From contig JBITNC010000001.1 in assembly GCA_050084985.1 (NCBI GenBank), positions 56,110,001-56,174,000 on the forward strand: a DNA stretch of 64,000 nt. Direction: 5' to 3'. The DNA comes from Nageia nagi. Taxonomy: Eukaryota > Pinophyta. Shown here piece by piece: positions 45,990 through 56,839 of the stretch (its first letter is position 1; the number at the start of each line of letters is the position of its first letter). Below the pieces are notes generated by a model that saw only the letters and a program-made list of their open reading frames with translations, was not told the origin of the DNA and ran no database searches. A program made the translations under genes and the position numbers.

Positions 45990-46900
45990 AATTTTCTTCA
46001 TCCTTTTGCTACCCAAACATACAATCAAAAGGTGAAGGGGGTAAATAACCAAAACAAGTCTCAAAAGGACTCTTATTAATGGAATAATGAATTGTACTAT
46101 TATATGCATGTTGGATATATTCAAGATGTTCATCCCAAGACTTAGGATGTTTTCCATAATAACCATTGAAGAGCTAAACTACTATCCTATTCACCACCTT
46201 AATTTTTTTATCCATTTGAGGATGAAAGGAAGTACTCCTCTTCAACCTTGTATCCATATTTTTCCATAAACATGTCCAAAACTTGCCCAAAAATCTACTA
46301 TCTTCATCTCAAACAATGGAATTAGGCAATCCAAAATGAACCCAAACATGATATAAGAATAAATTTGTAGCATCTTTTCTTGCTATATTCTTTTTACATA
46401 CAATCAAAATACACATCTTGATAAATCTATCTACAATAATAAATAAATAATCATGACCTTGCTAATTCATAGGCAATCCTCCCACAAAATCCATTGAGAT
46501 ACACTCCCATGATGTGAAGGTACTGGAAGTGGTTGAGACAAACCCAATTTCATAGTACTTGGCTTACAAGTGGAACACAAAGAATACCCCCTTGTATCTT
46601 TGGCCAATATACATACCTTTGCAAATTTTACAATTGCTTTCCAACCCCAAAATGTCCTACAATCTTTGAAGTATGTGCTTCTCTAATTAGTCCAATTGTT
46701 TCACCTATAGGTACACATAATGCATTAAAATGATAAATAATTCCATTTTACAAATAAAATTCATTCAAACCCTCATACTTGGACCTAGATGAATATAATT
46801 GCTAATACACCTCTTTGAAGTTAGTATCCTACACATATGCCTCTAAAAATGACTTAGAAATAAAAGAAAGAAATTTTAGCATTGAGAAAGAACTCATTGG
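45990..46900 (-). pseudogene. Gypsy integrase core remnant
   Basis: Minus-strand frames around 46010-46250 read TSFHPQMDKKIKVVNR, FNGYYGKHPKSWDEHLEYIQ and SPFETCFGYLPPSPFD, the standard end of the gypsy integrase core (HPQTDGQTE-VNR). Upstream, 46300-46750, only fragments are readable. The plus-strand frames over this stretch are shadows. Confidence 0.7.
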
Positions 46901-46939
46901 ACCCTATTTGCATGCCACTAATAGACCATAATCAATACT

Positions 46940-48150
46940 ACAAGCCATTGATAGTGTGGAATATGTAGTTATAGGTGGCCTAGAAAGAATGCCAACAACC
47001 TTATTTTGTATTCCCTTTTTATACTTGATCACTAGATGAAATTGTTGCAGAAAACCCATCCATCTTAGTGTCTAGTTTTTTGCAATTTTGATTGAGATTA
47101 TAAATACTTTAATGGTTGATGATCAATATGAATGATTGTTTCTTTCCCCACTAAGTAATATTTTCACTTTTTTATAGCTTGAACCAATGCCAACATTTCC
47201 TTATCATAAGCAAGATAATTCAAAATAGCCTTAATAAACTTTTCAGAATGATAGCAAATTAGTTTACCTTCTTGTAACAAAATGGCTCCCATAGCATAGT
47301 CACTTGCATAATTCTCCACTTAAAATGGCTTCTACAAATTAGGAAGTGCTATCATAGGTGCACTAATAATCTTTTACTTTAAAATGTCAAAATATGTTTG
47401 TTGTTGTTTCGCCCATTGGAAAACTTCCCTCTTTCTAGTTACATCATGTAAACATGAAGCAATATGAGAAAAATCAATAATAAACTTTCTTAAATATTGT
47501 AAACAACATAAGAAACCCTTACTTTAGTTACATTAGATGGTCTTAGCTAATCTACTATGGCACTTAATTTACTAGGATATATCTTAAGTTGTCCATGACC
47601 AATAACATGGCCTAAATACATCGAAGACTCTTTGCTAAACTCACATTTTGAATATTTCAATAATAAATTTTCCCTATGCAATGTTTGAAACACTTGTATA
47701 ATATGTACAACATGTTCTTCCTAAATAGAACTATAAACAAGAATATCATCCAAGTACACAACAACAAAAGAATCAATAAATGGATGAAGTACATCATTCA
47801 TTACCCTCATAAAAGTGGTTGGTGCATTGCACAATAGGCCTTATCTTGTCTTGAAAGTACTCTTCCAAATGTCCTTCTTCTTGATTCTAACTTGGTGATA
47901 TCCTCTCATGAAGTCTAGTTTTGTGAATAATCTTACCTCATGTAACTGATCCAAAAGATCATCTATCTGAGGCAAAGGATAGCAATTTTTTATAGTGATT
48001 TTGATTAGTGATCTATAGTCAATGCACATTATCCAATTTTAATCCTTCTTGGAAATAAAAACAATAGGTGATCCACATGGAGATGTACTTGGCCTAATCA
48101 CACCTTGATCAATCAACTCCTAAATCTATCTCCTTATCTCCCCTTGCTCC
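46940..48150 (-). pseudogene. Gypsy reverse transcriptase and RNase H remnant
   Basis: The open 47841-48029 segment reads MCIDYRSLIKITIKNCYPLP then FTKLDFMRGYHQVRIK, the conserved RT fingers and palm of gypsy elements. The catalytic box reads [12 protein letters not shown] at about 47725-47765 and is intact. RNase H remains include ETIIHIDHQPLKYL at about 47105-47150. Stops break the frame between these blocks. Confidence 0.85.
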
Positions 48151-48379
48151 AAAAATGATTATCGATACAAAGCTATGTTGGGAAATGAAACATCAGGTAA
48201 CAACTAAATATCATGTTGTATATCTTGCATAGGAGGTAATCCCTTTGGCTCTACAAATAAGTTAGTAAAATCCTAAACCAAATCCTACATATGTTTCTCT
48301 CTTTTGCACACCACCAATGACCTATAATTAGTATTGCACATCATTGACAACATGAGATTAACCTTACTTGAGGCTCCTA

Positions 48380-48830
48380 TTTTCACCATTATTAGAACAA
48401 AATTTTTTGAAGCATTCACAAGATGTTTTACCTAATTGGTAGTGACCAAAGGTAGCTTTCTCCTACTTTTATGTGCACTCGCTAGAAGCATCTTTCCATC
48501 TTTCGCCAATTGCAATTTTTTCAATATTATGTAATAGATACCATTTCTCCCAAATATAATGGTTACCAAGAATAACATCACAAATGTCTAAAGAAATAAC
48601 ATCAAACACAACTTCATCAATGTACTTTACACAAATAGAAAATCTCAACTTACATTGCTTAGTGACTTGCAAACTAGCATTATGATGCACCCAACCCAAA
48701 GGATATGGATTTGGATAGTTGAAAGTTTCTAATCCCAAATTACTTACTGTAGTATCTAAAATCAAATTTTCCTAAGAACCTAGATCATCAATTCAATCTA
48801 CTTTGATATTATTGATTTAGATTTTAAGGT
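48380..48830 (-). pseudogene. Gypsy protease region
   Basis: The 48469-48765 frame carries NLGLETFNYPNPYPLGWVHH, TKQCKLRFSICVKYIDEV and LDICDVILGNHY, typical of the protease-to-RT segment of chromoviruses. The active-site triad region just upstream reads DLGS, so the catalytic Asp-Ser-Gly has been altered. Confidence 0.75.
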
Positions 48831-48993
48831 GGAATAATTGAATTCTTTACTCTTTAATGTCTTGAGATTCTTCAACCTTTTGAATGGTTGAACAATTTAT
48901 TTTCTCATCAACATCTAAACTACCCTCAATATCATCACATCTAAGAACCATAGCATTAGTTTTCTTATTATTCTTATGCTTATATGGATGTAA

Positions 48994-49393
48994 TTATAGA
49001 TGTAATTTCCAACATTTATCATTAACATGACCATATTTATCATAATGACTACAATGTCTACCATCATGTTCTTTCTTTGAAATATTAGTGGTCTTTGTTT
49101 CTTGCTTACCTTTTCCTTTATCTTGAGATTTACCTTTCTCTTGTCCTCCCCTTGAATTAGAAGCCTTCTTAGATTCATCATATTGTCTCCTTGATTTACC
49201 ATCCTCCTCTAAGTATTGCACTTGCACACACACTTGATCAAGATTATTAGGATTAAACAACATGATAGTCTATTGCAAATGACTATGTAAACCTTCAATG
49301 TACTTCATTAAAGTTTGAGGATATTTTAGTGAAACCCCAAGCAAATTAGCTTGCTTCCTAAATTTTGTAATGTATTCTTAAACATTTTTCCCT
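48994..49393 (-). pseudogene. Gypsy gag C-terminus with zinc knuckle
   Basis: From the junction at 49393 the frame reads EYITKFRKQANLLGVSLKY and KYIEGLHSHLQ, a retrotransposon gag end. A Lys/Ser-rich linker (open frame 48994-49263) and HCSHYDKYGHVNDKCW follow. The last is a zinc knuckle whose second Cys is now Tyr. Everything before EYITKF is missing. Confidence 0.75.
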
Positions 49394-50760
49394 CTTTATG
49401 GTTAACATATCCTAATCAATGGTTCCAAATATTTCTCCTAAAGAAAATATTTGTAGCAAGGCACACCTTTTTCGACACATGATATATAATATAGAGATCA
49501 TCTTTCACAAATCCTTTCACCAAAGTGGAAATTCCCATATTATTGCACCAAGAGTGCAAGTTGAACTCAAATGAGTATCCTTTCCTTTCAACATGAATTA
49601 TGGAAAAAAGGTCACACTAAGTTTAGTAACATAGAGCATATTTTCAATAACCTTTATGTGCAACAATACACTTTCAATCCCTTTTACTTTAAGGATTGAA
49701 TTATCACTTATCAAAACTACATCCTTCCTATACTTAAGAAAATTTTAAAACTTAGCCTTTTTAAAACACATATGATTAATGCACCTACATTAAATAATCC
49801 AATCATTTAAGAATATGTAAGACTTGAAGTAAATACCACAAATAAAAGCAAATTTATTATTCTTCTTTTTCCTTTGAATTTGAAGTTGTTTGATTTTTCA
49901 ATTCCTTTTCCACCTTGCTCTTTCTTTTTCTTATAATAATATAATTCCTTGTGACCATAGATGACACAAAAATTACAATTATCATCAAATTTAGCTTTGG
50001 ATTGAATGTGTTATACTTATCATGGCCATTCTATTATTTATTTCCACCTTTTTTAGGGTCCCTTTTTGGAGCATGGGAAGATTTTTTGTTGTTTTTGAAC
50101 TTCTTTTTGAAGCTAGCCTTTATTGGTACAAGTTCTACATAATGCTCCTTAGGAGTAGATATAAATAAATTTTTGTTAATAATTTCCTCGTGCTTCAAGA
50201 GAAGCCTTGAAATATTTTCCAAGGAGTACACATCTTCTTCATCATTAAGCCTCATCTCAATAACTGTCACGAAGTCACTAAATATAGAAGAGAGGATTTG
50301 AAGGATGATGAACATAAACACTCATAATTTATCTAGTTCCAACCACACCCCGTAAGTTAGATCTTAAGATCAACAATATTGTTCAAGTATATTGTAATAC
50401 TTTCACTTTCCTCCTTACGTGATTACAACAATTTTTGGAGTATGGTGAACCTCCTATAGAATTTGGAGCCGAAGTAGATTTTCTTTAACCTATTCTAATA
50501 TTCCTTTATAGAGTTTGAATAATATATCATGAGAATAACTTCATCTAAAACTACATAAAATATCATAGAAGTTTCCATCTCATTCTTTATTTTGTAAGCC
50601 TCAAGTGCCTTCTCATATGTTGGAGCAATTTGGTTTTCATTTACTATTTGCCATAGTTTCTATACTTAGAGTTCCACTTTCATCCTAGGTTCCCAAATGT
50701 TGTAGTTGGAAATGTCTAAGATATTCTTGGGTGTAAAGGAGTTTCCCATTTGCTTAAAAA
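49394..50760 (-). pseudogene. Copia copy 3 gag, protease and pre-integrase remnant
   Basis: It begins at the pre-integrase zinc region (LGYVNHK, 49400-49435) and runs rightward through the protease tail and active-site region (about 49780, IINHM-type with stop). A zinc knuckle reads CNFCVIYGHKELYY (about 49945-49985, last Cys lost). The open gag segment 50034-50321 reads VIEMRLNDEEDVYSLENISR, then a Lys-rich tail. The gag N-terminus reaches about 50750. RT, RNase H and most of the integrase are gone; the sequence is fused to gypsy gag at 49393. Confidence 0.8.
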
Positions 50761-53484
50761 AATATGAAAGTGTTAACCAAATTAAGCATGTGAACTAAAA
50801 TTAATTAACCATGTTGAGTTTATTGAAATTAATCAAATGTATATGATGAATTTTTTTTAAATTAATAAACCATACATGTTGAATTTTGACCAAATATAAT
50901 CAATTATAAATCATAAATGTTGAATTAATCAATCATACATATTGAATTTTGACCAAAGGTAATTAACAAGGTATGCTTAAATTGTTTAACCAATTTCACC
51001 TAAGCAAAATATTTTCAATCAAGTCATATGATCCAAACTTCTATCATTTTATCATAACCAAGTAACATTATAGTAGAGAGGGTAGAGTTGAAGTTGTTTC
51101 TTATTTAAAATTAGTCCTTTACTTGAATGACCTCATGCAACACTTGGTGATGAAATCCAAGTTATCATGGAGCCCAAGTACTACCAATCCTTAACCAGTT
51201 CTCCTTATTCAGTAATATACTTTCATAAGAAGTATTATCTATTTTCTAAGGATGTGATGTATGCTGGATCAACCAAATTATTATCTTTATTAGGTTTCAA
51301 GTTTTTTCCTAGATTATTAGGATAATCCCTAAATAGATATGCAGACATATGGTATCATTACACACATACTTATCCACCTATATGGAGTTATGTTTAGACC
51401 AATAGAGAACTTAAGGAAAATTAAGAAGTACAAACTTTATACCATTTGGATCAATGGAATAAAGGCTCCAGTCTATCTTGTCCTCCCCTCATGGCTCCCC
51501 AAATAAGTAATGTTATAGAATAAGCATGTGAATTTATTCATTTTAGGGGTGCACTTTCAATATTTACAATGTATTTGCAAAAAATAAAAGCTAAGTGCTT
51601 AACATAAAGTAAAGTGATTAAAAATTATACACCATCCAAAGTTGAAACCTAATAGTGTCCAATAGGTTTTCTCACAATACTAAGAGGATCTCTTTACAAA
51701 AAATGTATGGGTTCATTTTTAAGTAACATTAATCAAGTATTACCATATCAAAAAATGCTTCTCAACATTTAAAAATTACTTAAGGAAAAAAAATCTCCCT
51801 TTTGCAATTTTACCTTAGAGAAAAAAATTCTACTTTCAACACTAAGGAAATAAGTAACTCCATACTTAAAAAATTACCTCACTAATTTTAAAATATATTG
51901 CAATTAGTTAAATAAATCCTTCTAAAACTTTTCACCCCTTTTTAAAATAATCACTTAAAAAAAATATTCCCCTTTTTTTGAAAAATAATTAACTCATTAA
52001 AAATAATTATCCTCCCCTCCTTTTTTAAAAAAAAATATAAGGTATATTAAAAAAAAATCTCCCTTGAATTTAAACAAATATAAAAGGTAAGATACAAAAT
52101 AGAAATAAAATAAAGGCCTCATCTACCAGCATGCATGGAAGATTAAGGAAGAAATGGGAGATGTAAGGAGGCCATGCTAATGGATTAAATATAGTTGGTG
52201 AATAATGTTAATGCCTGTTAGGAACACTATATGGATGTTATCATAAGTGGATTCTTGTCTCAATCCTATAGTGAAAACTATGCAGGTGTCTACCAAATTT
52301 TTGCACTTAACATAAATGGGGACAAGGCTATTGAGTGATGTAGGTTTACAGGGTAGAAATGGGTCAAGAAGAGGTTACATAGGCTACATGATAAAGTAGC
52401 ATAGCATGATGGGGCTAGATCGATAGAGAAATAGGTTGAGAGTAAGTTGGTGGATGCTAGAGAAGGTTGTGTCATAGGTGGTGTTGGTGGTAGGAGCAGG
52501 ACCACCCAGGGGGAGTTGTAAATTATAATTGCAGGGGGTGGGGGGATTCCCCTACAAAGTTGGGAGAGCCAATGGCCTACATGCAAGGTTCTATGAAATA
52601 GAGTGGCAATGGTTGGTTACAAGGTTAGGAAAATTTAGGGAGGTCATGGGGGCTATGCCAAGGTTTTTCAATATGATGAACCACATTAAGGAGGATAAGC
52701 AATGTTGGGGATAGTGAATGGTAATCAGGGTGGTGCAAAGAGATTTCTAGGGTGCAAGAAAATATTGTTGGGGGGTGGCTAGTATGGTGGCCAATGGGTG
52801 GACCAATGGTGGGAGGGGCTGGCAGGGCTACAAAGCCCCTTAGAAAAAAATTTAAATTATTCTCAATCCATTAAATCCCTCCCATATATTTATGTTTTTA
52901 TGTAAACTAGTTTTAAAAAAAATTATATAATGGTCTTCCCCACTTGTATATAATCTAATTATTTTACAAAATATAATAATTTTGTAAAATAATGTATAAA
53001 AAAGGAAATAAATTTGCAAGTTTTTCCTTCTTCTAGTGCAAATAAATTGCAAACAAATTTCTCTACAGCCCCAAAATAACAACTTTGTAAAAGAATTATT
53101 TGAATAAAAAAATTGCAAATTTTACCCTCCTTTTTAAAAAAAAGTTTAGTATTAAATTTTTTTTTGCAAATTTAGACTACAAATTTTACAACAATGTATT
53201 ATTTTTTAAAAAAAAAATTATCAAAAAAGTGTAACTAATAAAAAATATTAGTGTAAATAATTGCATAACAATAATATATTGTTACTTTTAAGAAAATTTT
53301 GCTAAAAAAGAAAAATTAAACTAACACAATAAAAAATATTAGTAACATAATTAAAAAAAAGGGTAGGAGGTTATCCCTTTACTTAATTTTACCTCGAATT
53401 AATTACTATGAACCTCCAAGGATGGAAGAGGGAGTAGGATGTAGAGCCTCCAATGATGTTGAAGAGGAGCCTCCAAAAATAGCT
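50761..53484 (-). other. Long leader of copia copy 3
   Basis: About 2.7 kb. The shared block is 51100-51600 and keeps its antisense frame open for about 50 codons (IHLYGVMFRPIENLRKIKKY). A G-rich block at 52130-52840 is unique to this copy. Homopolymer-rich sequence follows to the primer site. Confidence 0.65.
52130..52840. other. G-rich block inside the leader of copy 3
   Basis: About 0.7 kb of GGTGGGGGG-, GGTTGGTTAC- and GTGGTGGTAGG-like sequence on the plus strand, with much higher GC than its flanks and no repeat unit visible. Frames on both strands (52290-52586 and 52529-52714) have no recognisable motif. It could be captured DNA. Confidence 0.45.
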
Positions 53485-53494
53485 CTAGATACCA
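53485..53494 (-). other. Primer binding site of copia copy 3
   Basis: CTCTAGATACCA matches the complement of TGGTATCAGAGC with one base inserted or changed. The same form is at 56439-56449 in copy 4, so it marks a subfamily. Confidence 0.65.
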
Positions 53495-53497
53495 AAT

Positions 53498-53945
53498 TGA
53501 AGAAATCAAGCTTACAAGACTAAATCCCTAATTACCCAAGATCACATGAAATTTCACTCAAATTTCTTAATCATTAATAAAACAATTCCAAAGTATCACT
53601 CACACAAGATGATACCAATATAAAGTGGTTTCTCTAACCATGAAAGTACATCCACTAATCTAAGATCTTATTCTCAAATAACACTCTCTTACAACTCACT
53701 TTCTCATTTCTCCTATAACCTAAATAAGAGCATAACTTTTCTAAAAATTTGAGTGATTAATCTTAAGGATAATATCTTCTATTTATAGGTCAAAATCCTC
53801 CTTTGTATCATCCTTTTAACCATTACACAATGTTATGACATGCAACACCTTTTTACCCAAGGGGCATGCTCATGAGATGGAGTGTACAATAAGTTACATT
53901 ATCATATTCACAAATACTTAAAGGGTATCTAGAGATACTTTTAAA
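53498..53945 (-). repeat. 5' LTR of copia copy 3, outer end lost
   Basis: It aligns with 54176-54723 and 56452-56839 from TTGAAGAAATC to GAGATACTTTT, then stops. The last 110-150 bp, the element's first bases, are missing. Confidence 0.7.
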
Positions 53946-54175
53946 AAGATGATAATTTATATTTTAAAAGGAACAATTTTAATAACTTCACTTCCTATAG
54001 TTTTTTTTTTAAATTATGTCACAAAATAATAACTTTAAAATTACAATTTTTAAAATAATAACTCTTAATAAGTTAAAAAAATTATTATCCCCCCTATTTT
54101 TATTTTTAACTAAATGTAATAATATTTATAATATTAATATACACATATTTTTTGGAATACAATAAAAAATTATTC
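53946..54175. other. Filler between two copia LTRs
   Basis: AT-rich sequence with A and T runs, resembling parts of the copia leader (for example 51940-52040) rather than unique DNA. Probably rearranged leader sequence. Confidence 0.35.
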
Positions 54176-54723
54176 AATAGGAGAAAAAAATTCCTTTTCT
54201 ACTAAGATCCCATGAAGGCTCTCTAAAACATCATCATAATAGCATAAACAAGATAGCAAATCTCACAAAGTTGACACCAATATAAAGTGGTCCCTTAAAC
54301 CATGGGATTACATCCATTAATCTAATATCTTCTTATTCTCAAGATAACTCTCTTATAATAACTATTTCTTACTTCTCCTAACAATCCTAGAGCATAACTT
54401 TTCTACAAATTTGAGTGAGTAATCTCAAGAAGAGGGCTCTCTATTTATAGGCTAAAATACTTCCTTGGATCACTCTTTTAACCATTGTACAAATCCATGT
54501 CATGTATCACCCTTTTATCCAAGAGGCATGCCTATGATATGGAGTGTAAGATAAGTTAAATTATTTTATTCATAAATACTTAAAATATATCTAGGGATAC
54601 TTTTAAATATTAGTGAATATACATTATCATATTCACTAAATACTTAATTTATTTAGGTATACCCTTATGTATTAAGTGAATTACATTAATATACCTTACA
54701 ATAATGTATTATACATTCCAACA
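54176..54723 (-). repeat. 3' LTR of copia copy 4
   Basis: In element sense it starts TGTTGGAATGTATAATACATTATTG. Its first 110 bp resemble the arms of the hairpin at 14401-14665. It is longer than the LTRs of copies 1 and 2, whose starts read TGTTAGAATTTG. Confidence 0.7.
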
Positions 54724-54735
54724 AACTTCCTTTTT

Positions 54736-54990
54736 GGGTTTGAATAAGAGATCATGAGAAGGAATTCATATGACACTACACAAAAGATCATATAGGTTTC
54801 CAGCTCATTCTTTGTATTGTAAGCCTCAAGTGCCTTCTCATTTGTTTGAGTAACTTGGTTTTCATTTACTTTTTTCCATATTTTTCATGCTTGGAGCTTC
54901 GCTTTCATACTAGGTTCCCAAATATCATAGTTGAAACCACCTAAGATGTGCTTGGGTGTAAATGAGTGTCCCATTTGCTACAAAAAGGTG
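54736..54990 (-). pseudogene. Gag scrap of copia copy 4
   Basis: It matches 50505-50750 of copy 3 (gag N-terminal part) with stops. It is the only coding remnant of this copy. Confidence 0.65.
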
Positions 54991-56438
54991 AAAGTGTTAA
55001 CCAATGTAAGCATGTTAAATTTTTAAACTAAATTAATCAACCATACATGTTGATTTTATTCAAATCAATCATACATATTGAATTTATTCAAATCAATCAT
55101 ACATGTTGAATTTGTTCAAATTAATCAATCATACATGTTGAATTTGTTCAAATTAATCAATCATACACATTGAATTTTAACAAAGGTGATCAATAAGGAA
55201 TTCTTAAATTATTAACCAATCGCACATGTACAAAATATTTACAATAAAATAAAATGATATATCCCATACATCTAACATTTTATCATAACCAAGTAACATT
55301 GTTGTAGATAGGATAGACTTGAGGTTGTTTTCTTATTTAAAAATTAAGCCTTCTCTTGGATTCCTACATGCAACACTTGGTGATAAAATTCAATTTATGA
55401 TGGAGCCCAAGTCCTAAAAATCTTCAACCAATTGTCTTATGGTTAGAAATATACTCTCATAAGGAGGAGTACTATCTATTTTCCAAGGTTGTGACATATG
55501 TTGGATCGGCCAAATTTTTATCTTGATTAGGTTTTAAGTTTTCCTCCTAGGTTATCAAGATAATCCTTGAATAGACATGCAGATATATGGTATCACTACA
55601 CACATACCTCTCCACCTATATAAAGTTATGTCTAGATCAACAAAGAATTTAGGGGTAATTAAGAAGTATGGAATTTACACCATTTAGATCAAAATATTAA
55701 AGGCTTTAGTATTCCTTATCCTTCCCTCATGGCTCCCTAAACAAGTCATGTTGTAAAATAAACATGTGGATGTGTTCATTTTAGGGGGTGCACTTCCAAT
55801 ATCTATTATTTATTTACAAAGAAATAAAACAAAAGTGCTTAACATAAAGTGAAATGCTTAAAAAATGATACATCATCCAAAATTGAAATCTAAGAATCCA
55901 ATGGATTTTGTTATCAACCCCAAGAGGATCTCTTTACAAAAAAATACATGAGTTCATTATTTTTTAGTAACAATAATAAAACAAGGATTCCCCCATTGCA
56001 AAAAAATTCTCCCTTCCTTTGACATTCAAAAAGTATTTATCACCAATCATGTAGGTCTACAGAGAGCAACCAAGGAGGGTTTTCGATCATTGAGGCCACA
56101 TGGGGTAAGATGTCAAGAGTGTTATAGATTTGAAAATAGTTTCATGATAATACATTATTATTATTTTAAAGCAATTTTAAAAAAATGTAACTAAAAAAAT
56201 AAATATTAATGTAAATAATAGCATAACAATAATATATTGTTACTTTTAAACAAATTTTGCTAAAAAATTGAACACACACATAAAAAAAATGTTAGTATCA
56301 TAATGAAAAAATCAAGAGGGTAGGAGGTTATACCTTTACTTTATTTTACCTCACAAGAATGATTATACCTCTAAGGATGGAAGATGGAGTATGATGAAGA
56401 GCCTTCAAGTATGTTGAATAGGAGCCTCTAGGAATGGC
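54991..56438 (-). other. Leader of copia copy 4
   Basis: The shared block lies at 55330-55850, with the antisense frame interrupted once. Four short TCAATCATACATGTTGAATTT repeats occur at 55040-55165. The unique G-rich block of copy 3 is absent, so this leader is shorter, about 1.45 kb. Confidence 0.6.
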
Positions 56439-56451
56439 TCTAGATACCAAT

Positions 56452-56839
56452 TGAGAAAATAAGCCTAAATGATTAAATCCCTAATTGCCCAAGATCTCAT
56501 GAAAGCTCTCTCAAATTCCTTAAGAATTAAGAAACAAAATAATTCACATAATATTACATCAATATAGAGTGGTCCTACAACCATGGGAGTACATCCATTA
56601 ATCTAAGATCTTATTCTCAAAGAGCACTCTCTCACAACAAATGTTTCTCACTTCTACAACCTAGACAAGACCATAACTTTTCTACAAACTTGAGTGAGTA
56701 ATCTCAAGGAGAGGTCACTCTATTTATATGCCAAAATATCCCCTTATATCACCCTTTTAACCATTGTATAATATCATAACATGCATCACCCTTTTACCCA
56801 AGGAGAATACTTTTAAGTATTAGTGAATTTACATTATCA
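56452..56839 (-). repeat. Truncated 5' LTR of copia copy 4
   Basis: It aligns with 53498-53945 and ends at TTTACATTATCAT, where copy 5 begins. The element's first ~150 bp are lost. Confidence 0.7.

Larger units (their letters stand above)
45487..49393 (-). pseudogene. Ty3/gypsy (chromovirus-like) gag-pol remnant
   Basis: The minus strand holds, from right to left, gag end with zinc knuckle, protease, RT, RNase H, integrase and an integrase C-terminus with chromodomain-like tail. Every domain carries stops. The order (integrase last) and motifs are typical of Ty3/gypsy chromoviruses. Gag is truncated at 49393, where copia copy 3 begins, so the 5' LTR is lost. Confidence 0.85.
54176..56839 (-). 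mobile_element. Copia copy 4, deletion derivative
   Basis: 3' LTR (54176-54723), polypurine tract (54724-54735), a 0.25 kb gag scrap (54736-54990), leader (54991-56438), primer site (about 56439-56449) and a truncated 5' LTR (56452-56839). All of protease, integrase, RT and RNase H is gone; the polypurine tract is joined directly to gag. The 5' LTR then breaks into copy 5. Confidence 0.75.

Noticed and set aside
46087-46269. Plus-strand frames over the gypsy integrase
   Set aside because: Shadows of the minus-strand integrase core.
52290-52586. 98-codon minus frame, proline- and leucine-rich
   Set aside because: Lies in a G-rich leader block, has no homologous motif and no counterpart in other copies.
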